Part shown: piece by piece, positions 48,401 to 60,400 of the stretch
How positions within the stretch are numbered: position 1 is the stretch's first letter
Layout: each line of letters begins with the position of its first letter
Assembly (NCBI GenBank): GCA_963930655.1
Contig: OZ005617.1
Location: 8,434,501-8,498,500 of the forward strand
From: Myrica gale
Lineage: Eukaryota > Streptophyta > Magnoliopsida > Fagales > Myricaceae
DNA: 64,000 nucleotides
Direction of reading: 5' to 3'
Notes under the pieces: generated by a model
Database searches by the model: none
Told to the model about the DNA's origin: nothing
The model's input: the letters and a program-made list of their open reading frames with translations, nothing else
Program-made: the position numbers and the translations under genes

Positions 48401-51400
48401 ATAATAGAGAATAAGAGAGAAGAAATTCTCAGAGTTGGTACAAGTACAATGCTCTTTGAATAGAGAGGCCAACCTATGGAATATTCCTAGTCTATAAGCT
48501 GGCATGGGACACCTAGACAATTTACAATGCTCTAAAAGGTGTGCCAAAATTATAGAGACCAAATAATTCTCAGCACGCACATATATTTCCTTTTCTAGTA
48601 CTCTCCCTCAAGATAGAGCATAGATATCATATAAACCCCCCACCTTGGTGAACATATGTGCAAGTTGTTCTCTTGTCTACATTTATTTAGTCGTGAGATC
48701 CCAACTCAATATATTTTCTTGAACAAAATGACAATCACCCGTAATGTGTTTGGTCTTTTCATGAAACACAGAATTAGGGGTAATATACAAGGATGCCTGA
48801 TTGTCACGAAAAAAAGACAGGAATTGATAATGCAACACCTGTCTCTTGGAGAAAATCCTGCAACCATGTTAGTTTACTAGTAGTAAAAGTCATTGTTCTA
48901 TACTCCTACTCTGCACTTGATCGAGCAACAACTCTGTTTGTTGCTCCTCCAAGACACAAAGTTACATCCTTTAAATGTACAATGTCCTGTGGTCGATCTC
49001 CTATCGAGGGAGATCCTGCCAACTCTCAATCCGTCAATCCTTCATCTCTCAAATGGCAGTTCTTCCTGCATAAACTCGACATTGAACCTCTTCAACCCCA
49101 CAAAACATGTCTATTGATTATAGTACTAGGAAAAATGTCTGCAATAGGATTCTGAAAACCTAGCCACTTTTTGTCATTAGACCTCAAGCTTAGCCGAATC
49201 TGATCAATGAACAAACCCGAATTTTTTCCTCCACCATCCTAACATCACAATTGTCCAGACTTTAGCCCACAACTGTCCATTTTAGATCCCATACAAGGAA
49301 TAATTGATCTTCTCACCTATTGTATTCACACATTGAAGCTTTTAGCTACATACCCTTTTGGACCTAAATCTGTTGTCACTTGGAAAACTATCTATCAAAA
49401 GCAGCTCTCTGCCTACAAATTTTTTTGCCTTTTCCCTTTTTGCTGTGGTGGTTGCTTTCCTCCTTTATGAGAGATAAATACTCTCAACAGTTACCTTTTA
49501 GCTTTTGCATCCATTGGCAGACATGTAAGTATGAAAAGAGTATGCATAAAAAGTTAACTCTAATAGACTAACATTACCACGAATAGCCAATGCAATAGGA
49601 CATCTATTTCATTCACTACGGTGAATAAAAGATCTAACCACAACTATCTGAGTAGGTTCAAGAAAAACCAACTCTCTGCCTAGAAGTTTTTTTGCCTTTT
49701 CCCCTTTTGCTGTGGTGATTGCTTTCCTCCTTTATGAGAGATTAATACCTTCGACAGTTACCTTTTAACTTTTGCATCCATTGGCAGACATGTATGTTAA
49801 CTTTAGAGAGATTTGGAGAAAAACTGTATCTTGTCTTCGTTGAGACCTTCTATTATTAAGGAAGATTACACCGCTATCATTACATAGATTCTAGCCAAGG
49901 AAATAAAAGTTCTACAATCAAAGAAAATAACAGATCAAGCTATACAAGGAAATAATCGGAGAGGAGAATAATAACGTTCAATTGTAAATTTGAATTTGAA
50001 TTGACCATAAATTGGCTAGCTATGCTCTCCGTTGACATCCCCCCTAAAATTGATGTGGGTAAGTTGACGAGCATCAATTTGCTAACAAGAAATTGATGGC
50101 GCTGATGTGTCATGGATTTGGTGAAGATATCTGCAACCTATAGAGTGGTGGAAACGTGTGGGAGGGTGATAACTTTGCGATCAAATGCTTCGCGAATGGA
50201 ATGACAGTCAACTTCAATGTGAATGGTCTGCTCATGGCAGCAATTTGGATGGCACTCGTGTTGTCGCCATGAAGAAGAGTAGGATGTGCTTGTGAGAAGC
50301 CAAGTTCAGTGAGGAGACCACGTAGCTAGATGATTTCGGAGCAGGCAGCAAACATGGCACGGTACTCAGCTTCAGTAGAGGACTTAGAGACAATCCTGCT
50401 TCTTACACTTCCAAGAGATAAGAGAATCACCAAGGAACATGCACCATCCGGTAGTGATTTGCGGGTATCGAGACAACCAGCCCAGTCGGCATCACAATAT
50501 GCTTGCAGCTAAAGTGACACATTTGCAGGGAAAAACAAACCACGAGTAGGAGTGCCAAGAAGATAACAAACGATTCAACGGATAGCGGCTAGATGAAGAT
50601 GCTGAGGAGATTGCATAAGCTTACTAACAGTATGAACAACATAAGATAAGTCGGGCCGGGTGACAGTGAGGTAGATAAGAGTACCAACCAACCGTCGGTA
50701 GAGAGTGCGATCATCTAGAAGATCGTCTTTATCACTCAAATATTTGACATTTATTTCCATATGAGTGTCAACAAGGGTAGTCACGATGAGGCCCGCCAAA
50801 GCGACAAAGTCCTGAATATATTTGCTCTGAGTCAAGAAAATACCTTGTGGCTGACTATAGACCTCTAAACCCAAGAAATAGGTGAGATGACCGAGATCTT
50901 TCATATGGAAGGTGGTATGTAGCTGTTGTAGCTTAGAAATGACACCAAGATCAGAACCAATAATGATAATGTCGTCCACATAAACAAGAAGGACTAAACC
51001 AGTAGTTGTCTTTTGCAGAAATAAGGATGAGTCATACTAACTTTGGGTGAGAAGCCAAGTAGAGTACTTTGAAATTTTTCAAACCATGCCCGTGGAGCTT
51101 GCTTCAAACCAAACAAAGATGTAGGCATACCGGAAGGGAGTCTCATGTAAACATATTCCTGGATATCTCCATGTAAGAAAGCGTTCTTGACATCCATATG
51201 ATGTAAGGGCCAAGATTGAGAGGTGGCAAGTGCAAGAAGTGTGCGCACAGTGGTCATCTTGGCCACAGGGGCGAAAGTCTCATCATAGTCCAGACCATAT
51301 TCTTGTTTATTCCCAAGAGCCACCAATCGAGCCTTGTAGCGGTCTAAAGATCCGTCTGGCCGAAGCTTGATAGAGAAGACCCATTTACTGCCAATTGGTT

Positions 51401-54400
51401 TCACAGAAGGAGGGCAAGCCACAATGTCCCAAGTTTTATTTTCTTCAAGTGCTTGGAGCTCTGTGTCCATTGCTTTCTGCCAACACTCATGTTCCATGGC
51501 TTGTTTATAAGATGGGAATAGGAATGGTGGACAAAGTGGCTGTCAAGGATAAAGGAGAAGAGAAACTAAATCGGTCTGGGGTCTACAAACGCATGTACTT
51601 TGTCTTAAAGGTGCAAGTGCATTGGTAGAAGCTGAAACAGGACCAACAAGCGAGGAATGATCGAGGGAAGCCATAGGAGGATCCGATGCAGGTGGAGTAC
51701 GTCTTCGATACACTAGGAGAGGCTTTGGATTGGGGGGAGCAGCAGGAGAATCCGAAAACAAAGGCAAAACAGATTGTGATGGAAAAGTTTTGATTACAAT
51801 GAGTGATGAAAAAATACTGATTTTCCACAAAAACTACATTCCGAGAAATACGAGTTCTACGAAGGTGAGGATCATAACAAATGAATCCTTTCTGGGAAAC
51901 AAAATAGCCTAGAAAGCACACTTGACCCGACTGAGCTGTGAGTTTAATGCGTTCGTGAGCTGGAAGATCAACAAAACAGACACAACCAAAAGTTTGAAGA
52001 TTAGAATACTGCGGAGCATAACCAAATAAACGGAGGAAAGGAGATACATTGCCCAAGGATGGAGAAGGTAAATGGTTGATGAGGTGAACAGCCGTGGAGC
52101 TAGCTTCACACTAGTAGCGGGATGGCACAGAGGACTCAAGAAGTGTGCGGACAACATCTAGGAGAAGACAATTCTTTCTCTCAGCCGCACCATTTTGTTG
52201 TGGTGTGGATGGGCAAGAACGTTGAGAAAGGATCCCTTTAGTTTGAAGGAATTCTTGAAAAACATGAGACATGTATTCTCCCCCATTATCAGAACGTAGA
52301 ACTTTAGAGGTTGGAGAAAAACTGTATCTTGTCTTCCTTGAGACCTTCTATTATATAGGAAGATTACGCCGCTATAATTACATAGATTCTAGCCAAGGAA
52401 ATAAAAGTTGTACAATCAAAGAAAATAATCGATCAAGCTATACAAGGAAATAATTGGAGGAGAATAATAACATTCGATTGTAAATTTGAATTTGAATTGA
52501 CCATAAATTGGCCAGCTATGCTGTCCGTTGACAATGTAAGTATGAAAAGAGTCTACATAAAAAGTAAATTCTAATAGACTGACATTACTACGAATAGCCA
52601 ATGCAAATGAACACAACACATGCACACATGTCGTCTGTCTAATGTTGCCCTCATTAAGTCAGTATACGTCATCCACCAGATATTTGATCTTTCTCTTCGG
52701 TGAGTTTTCAAACTGAGTGGAATGCTGTGTTAACAAACAGCTACGGCATGTGATGACTCCAACACTAAAGGGAAGTGATAAGTTGACTCTATATAAAAAG
52801 ATCAAAAGGGCGTGAGATTACCTGGAAGTTTTGAGCCAATACCATTGTAACGTAAGCCACATTGCACTGCACAATGAATTTACCTTAGAATTTGTCCGCA
52901 CAATTAATGCTATTCGTACTGTCAAGAGTTATATAAATAAGAAAAAACGACAGAGCAAGATATCGAACCATTCTGCGGGAAACCCTTTCAACGTGTCTGT
53001 CAAGAAGCACAGTTACTGTCCTAAAACAGGTATTAGAGAAAGAGTTAGGAATTCAGTCCAAAGTTGTACTAAGGATGCTAGAAACTACTAGCAACATGGG
53101 CTATACCAGAACAGAAGAGAAAGAATCCAGACTCTTATCATTGCCCATCTACTTCTTATCATCCCAGCAGATGAATGCTTTCCAAAAAATAGATAGTTAC
53201 CCAACTGAACACCTAGAAGGTACAAACCCCAATATCCTGGAAATAAAGTTATCAACCCATGAATAAACTTTAGATTAGTTGTAGTAAGAACACGTAAAAG
53301 CTACAACGCACAGGAAAAAATACAAGTCCTTTAGGGTATTATTTGTCATTGAATCCAATTGAGTTTTGTAGAGCTCTCTACTTCACATCCACCAATTTCA
53401 TTCTCTATTTTTTATCATTCAGAGTTATGGTTGCCACGCCTTTAAAACTTAACATTTATTTGTTTAGGAGTATCAGATCTTGAGTTTTTATCCAGAGGTG
53501 TTCATCATCAAGACAAAAGGAAAACCATAAACAGAGGCATTCATATACATAGGTATTCGTTATTAAAAAGATAGAAGACTAGGGTGCAATCCAACTGATA
53601 CGAGGAAGTGCACCCAACAATTTACAGGGAAGTTTTGGCTTGAAAAATTCATATATTGTCTGTGCAGTATGTTTTTCTCAAAGGATTAACATTCGCTAAT
53701 CAGTTTCTAGAAGTTATTTAGTACAAGCTGCACAATAAAAGATGCCAAGGGCAGACAGGAAAATAACAAGTAGTAAGACACAATGCCAAAGACGTAATAG
53801 AGAAAATGGCCTTCCGTTGGTTGGTTGGATAATATTAAAATAAAAGTTAGCGGTAAATTCGCTTTGCACCCTCAAATTACCTCACTTTTGGTAATTTGCA
53901 GTCCAAACTATCAAACTTGACACATTGCACCCTAAACTATCAATAGTTTAGCAAGATTGTGACATGGGGTGCAAAGTGTATACCTATTGGTAGTTTAAAG
54001 TGCAATGTGTCAAGTTTGGTAGTTTGGGCTGCAAATTCCCAAAAGTGTGGTAGTTTCAGTGAGCGAAACGTAATTTCCCCTTAAATTTATTTCATTGATA
54101 GCAAAACAAATGTTGGGTCTACATCCTGTGCATAAGCCATGTGTGTTAATGTGAGTATTACACACCATCCTTTCATCACACAGCTCATTATGGTTTTTTC
54201 CTTCCATCACATAGTTTATTATGGTTTTTTCATTTAAATTCTATACTTTTTAAGGAAAATTACAATTTTCTCCAACGGAAACTCTTACAACCAGAAGTTC
54301 TAAAAAGTTTGAAATACAACTTCTATGTGTTACAACCTACAAAAGCTTTGACTTTGTCTTCCTCGTGTCAAAATAATAACTAGAAACAATGCAACTTCCT

Positions 54401-57400
54401 ATATAGACAAATCCATTTAAACAATATGTTGTTTAATATGTCAATCTTTAATTCAATTTCTTTTCTTAGACAATCTGAGCATCAAAAGGGTATACCGCTA
54501 CCACATAGTTGAAAATATAAGCTTAGCTGAGTTGAGTACATGTGTGTACCATGTGATGTAAGTAACTTACACTCTCAACTATGATTTCTCGGAAAAGCTT
54601 CAGAATCATCCAGCAAATCAAGCAACAAAGATGCTAAAATTAACTCAAAGAGACCCACAATTGCATATTGCGGTGAGTTGACATGCATGCTCATCCATCT
54701 TCATGTTCTGGGTTTCTGTCATGTTACTACCACAAAATTTGTCCCCTACCTTTTCTTAGTGATGTGACTCACTTAGATTTCTTGACTAGTGAACTTTGTA
54801 TCCCTTTTTTTACCAATGTTATTCATGTCTCAAAACTCTGATTCTCAACTATTCTGAATCTTTCCCAAATCAACCAAAAATTAAACAACATCAGTAAAAC
54901 TTACACATTTCGAACCATTAACACCAACTAAAAAAAGAACTTTACATATACCCTGACAAGAACAGTAAATTGCAACTTGGAAAATTCTGAACCTCCATGA
55001 CTAATAAAAATTAAGAAAAAAATCGATAGCAAATATAAATATCAGTAATTTCTTTGAAAACTAAGAAATGCTAACTAACTTTTGAATGTATTATAAAGTG
55101 TACAACTCATCCAGTCAATGCAAGCATCTCTATTTGATCCTCACCAAATATGCTAAAAAATCCTTCCTTGTTTTGACTGAGGATATCAGTTCCTCTTTCA
55201 TCAGAAACCAGGTACAAATTCAACCCATTCATCAAGCAAATTTGGTACCCTGAAAAATCAAAACCTTAACAAGGCTAAAAAGTGATCTTTCTGAAACCAT
55301 AGATACAAACAGATTATTTCAATTCGAGATATACCAACTAGAACTAATAAACCAAGTATCCCAGAATATTGAGGGGGAACATGAATCGCATGTGTAAGGA
55401 TTGATATGGCAGCAAGTGTGAAAAAAAAGTTCCAGTGCACGCCATATTCACTCACATGAACCTACAGGAAACAATGAGAACACATGGCTCATTTTCAAGG
55501 ATGACAAGATAGAGAGGAATTAAACAATAGCACTCCTATTATGACATAAGTACAGCACAACAACACAAATTCGATTTCTTAACAGGAGTATCTAAATGAC
55601 AGAATTTCTATCTAGCGGACTCTTTTGTAGTACTTTTGCACAAATTATATTAAGAAACAGCTTGTGGGATAGCTTGTGGAGGATAGTTTGTGGAGGATAG
55701 TTATCATGGAGAAATATGGTTGTGCTTTGGGTGGGTGGAACACTCTTGTTTGTAATGGCTTTGGTGGTTTGGGGTTGAGCGTGATAGCTTGTGGAGGATA
55801 GTTATCATGGAGAAATATGGTTGTGCTTTGGGTGGGTGGAACACTCTTGTTTGTAATGGCCCTTACGGTGTTGGTCTTTGGAAGAATATTAGCAAAGGAT
55901 GAGATTCCTTTGCTGAGAACATACATTTTGAGGTGGGTAGTGGCATGAGAGTTCGTTTCTGGAAGGATCGTTGGTGTGGTGAGAGATCCCAAGGACCGCT
56001 TGCAATAAGGATGCTATGGTGGCAGACTGTCTGGAAAGGGGTTCTGGGATTTCTTCGTGGAATATTCAGTTTGTTAGAAGAGCTAATGATTGGGAATTGG
56101 AGGAGTTCTCGGCTCTCTTCTCTTTACTTTATTCTAAAGTCTTGAGGACTCATGTTGAAGACAAATTGAGATGGACGAGATCCAAGAACGGGGTTTTTTC
56201 AGTGAGATCTTGGTTTGCACGCCTCGTTGGGGATTTTGATGAGAGTTTTCCTTGGAGATAGATTTGGAAGACTATAGCCCCTCCTAGGGCGTCTTTCTTT
56301 GTTTGGGAGGCCACCCATGGTAGTATCCTCACAACTGACAATCTAAGGAGGAGGGGAGTGTATGTGCTGGATTGGTGCTATCTTTGCAAAAGCGATGGGG
56401 AGTCTGTTGAGCATATTTTGCTGCACTGTTCGGTTGCTAGGGCTTTGTGGTCTTGTGTGCTCTCTATTATGGACTACGATTGGGTGATGCCTAGGAGGGT
56501 AGCTGATGTTTAATTGTGCTGAAATAGGGATTTTAAAGACCCTCGGGCCTTAGCTATTTGGAGAGTGATCCCTTCTTGTATTTGGTGGACTATTTGGAGA
56601 GAGAGAAATGGGAGATGTTTTGAGTGTGTCGGTGTCCATGGAGGGTTTGAGGGGAATTTTTTTGCAGTCCTTGTTCTCATGGGTGAATACTTTGTTGAGA
56701 TCTCCCTTTTCGGAGTTTTTTGATTTTATTAGTTTTTTAGCTTGTTTGGTCTAGAGGTCTCAGTATATAGTCCCTTGTATTGTTTCTTCTTTTTTCTTTT
56801 TCTTTTTTTCTCTTAAAAAAATTGCCTTACTAATCAAAAAAATATATATATTAAGAAACAGCTAATTGCCATAGAGCTTGGATCATGACCACAATGACAA
56901 TACCATTTCGACAAGTTGTGTTTCAATATTGGTGCAAGTCAAAGATTTTAGTATCAATACAAAAAAATATTTCTAATTGCTTCCCTGCATTCAACCTCAA
57001 AATTAACATGCAATAGGCAGATGAAGAAACTTCAAGCACCAAAAAAATCAGTATAAATTGAGGCCAGCAAAACCCTACGGCCATTTTTTCTACTAATAAT
57101 CCAGAGGCTAGGTTAGATTTTGCCAACTACCTTGAGAACCTTCCAAACATGGACAGAGAGGTAAGATGATCTACATCAACATGTGATGTTATCAATTGGT
57201 CTGCCTCCCCTTCACAGTAGGGTGCTTCTCTATTTATAGATACAACTTTACAAGGTTTGCTTGGCTGACACATTTTACCTACCCATTTTATACAAGGAAA
57301 TAATCTACCCATTCTATATGTACAGCTAACATACAAGGAAAGAATCAACTCATAACACCTGAATAAAATCTCTCAAAATACATCTCGTTAACAGATGTTG

Positions 57401-60400
57401 CAAATATATGTTACACAACTACCGCTACGTCTCAGCATATATCTGTTTCTATATTACAGGCAAACACATCAACTTAAGGTAAAAAATACTACCTGATAGT
57501 CCACACCTGCTGTAGAAACAAGACGAACAAATCCTAGAATGATTAGTGGACTAGTAGATTGAAGTCCAGTCTTCCAACTCCTAAAAAGGCATGGAAAAGT
57601 AAGACATTAATATCATGGGTACCTCTGAATATATACTCATCATAGTCATTATATTATATTGTAAAAGTACCATATATTAAAGTTCAGGTTATTCAATTGT
57701 GTTATATGTGTGTAATTTTTTGGTGTAAGGACTGGGACCGATTCTCCAGAACAAATTCAAAATGCAGCACAAGTTGGCTTCAGACCAGAAAAGCTTGGAG
57801 AGAAAGAACTAAGACTAAGAGTACTTCTAATGTCTTCCTACAGTTTTAACACCATACAGGCTTTCGTTTTTTGTCCTTTGAAGTGACATGGATCACTTCA
57901 TTCCATAAAACATACACTTGAAAAAGAAATGGAAAAAACAAGTAAGAATGATACCCGTTTTCTTTTAAGATGCCCAAGTTTCTCCTTCATGTATTTATAT
58001 GTCAAGAAGCTAGTGCCAACATCTAAGAGGAAGCAAAGCATAATAGGACTTACATAGACGAAATATTTCTTGCTTGTCGTGAAACTAATGAATTTACCAG
58101 CACAAAACTGCCAACACCAAGATCCATCTGGTATGAAATCAAATTTTGAATTTTATTAGTTCAATGAACAACTTCAGCTTACTACAATCACCGACAAAAT
58201 AGCATATGTAGAGTTCAAAGTGAAAAGAAAATAAAAAATATGCAAGACAGAGAAAGGGAGAGAGAGAATCTACAACCTGATATTTGTAAGCACTAAGGAA
58301 AGCACAAGGAATATGAAAGTCTGAACTATGTATTCCAAAATCAAGACTTATACTTGTGCCCAAAATATTCGGCCACACCCAAATGTCAAAAATCATATTA
58401 ATAACTTCATTTCTGTTAAGTTATTTCCTATAAGTTTGAGTAACATTTAGTCTTCATATACATGTAAGAGAGAATTGTAAAGCAAGCAACTTGAAGGAGC
58501 TTAAAAGAATAAAATACAAAGACAAAGCAACTGAAGACCGCAAAGAACTTTAAATGTACCATGTGCTTAGTCCCAATGCAAACTGTAACACCAGGTGCTC
58601 AATGCAAAATATCACACGAGTTTTCTCTTTTAGTTTTAGGTATATTATATTACACCCATTCGTTGTTTGCCAATCTATAAGTAAAATGCAACTTTTAAGG
58701 TAAATGAATCACTTTGTTATTTATCTTGGTTGAGTCTGAAAGAAATTGCAGGCCACGTACCCTTGCCATTAATAAAAAAAATGGGATTTATGTGTCTGAA
58801 TTACGGCATACCTTTGACAGAAATTTGGTGTGCCAACCTATCCCTTAAAACATGACCCCTTCCCCCTTGTAGTACACTTTGTCAGTTTGTTGTTATTCCA
58901 ACCAATAGAAGGGGGGGCTTAGCTCCTTACAGGTAACCTGTTATTTGATTTTTTTTAAGGGCATAATTGACATTTCGCATTAAAAAGGTAAATTTTTGTC
59001 CAATTTGACGGAAAATATAGTCAGAGGGTGCAATGTATTAGGGATGAATAGTTTGTAGATGCAATGTCTCAAAAGTGGTAGCTTATGGTGCAAAACAGTG
59101 GTAGTTCGTGAGTGAAAAATGTATTTTCCTCTTATTTCAAATAAGCATGATTTTTTAGATTAGAAATCATTTACACTTTATTTTCACTGTGTTACAATTA
59201 AACTTCTTTAAACTTGATGGACACCACAGAGAACTCGCTAACTAATTTTTATTGGTCAATTGGCTTCTCCAAAGAATAAAATGACGCATGTCCACACAAT
59301 CAAACATTCTTATGAGACTATGAGGAAAAAAAATGTTATGAGACGTCTTCTTGAAAGTTTCTGCTCCAGAAAGCAACCTAATATATCTACACTAAAATGA
59401 AAGTAATTATATGGATTTCTATCATAAAACAATTGATAACAGCAATTAAAACAAGAGCCTACCAAACCAGTACCATAAGTCTCAGTCTTGGCATACTTTC
59501 TGGGAAATATTCTAAAGTCAACAGCCAAGATACTCAAGCACGTTACAATCATCTGCACCAAAATCATTTCAACCACGAGTCACGATATAATTTGGATGGA
59601 CAAAATATAATCAACCCAAATAAGAAATTAACAAAGTTTGTAAAGAAATTGGGACTGCATACCACAGAAAACCTGTATGACGAAATAATTGTCTTAAGAG
59701 AATTGATTCCTCCTTCCAAAGTAGGAGAATAAGAACCAGATCTGTATTGGAGAGCAAACAAATTTTCCTTAGCATATGAAATATAGAAGCCGAATATATG
59801 CTTATGGCTCGAAGAACAGGTTATGGTAACATAAAATGACTTCCCCAGTAAAAAACAAAAAACAGAGTAGCATGCACATACAAGTACAGAGTAGCATGCA
59901 CATACAAGTTTAACCTTTTGGCTGCCATACTTAAGAACAGTAACATCGTCAACAAAACTGTGCACAGATATGTCCAATCAGCTAGAACCTGTCAATTTAT
60001 GATACCAAAAAAATATATATATTAAAAGTTGCATATATGTAACAGAAAATTCTCATTGGTGGTCCTACAAAGGCAACACATACCCGGACCAAATAAAAGT
60101 TGGAATAATAGCATCTTACTCTACAAAGGCACATTGGCTAGCTTGAAACAATAGTTTTCACGAGTACAGGAGAAGACTCACAGTCAAAAATAGGATCATA
60201 GGGAAAACAATGACGAGAAAGTCAATGGCCATTGAAGCCATGTAAGCCCTCCAATCCTTAGAACAAACAATCTCATTATCACTTTTCTTCAATGACACAT
60301 CTGCGGCATCAAGATCAAACACGTAAAATTAACATTAAGACAACAAACGCAATATCTATATCATGTATCACATGGTTCCGCACTCAAAACTCAGGAACCA

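Noticed and set aside
54560..54660. Candidate GWT1 exon on the minus strand ([17 protein letters not shown] reading with a good donor)
   Set aside because: The correct exon was found at 53236-53107 with matching phase and strong similarity; this stretch does not align and has a stop.
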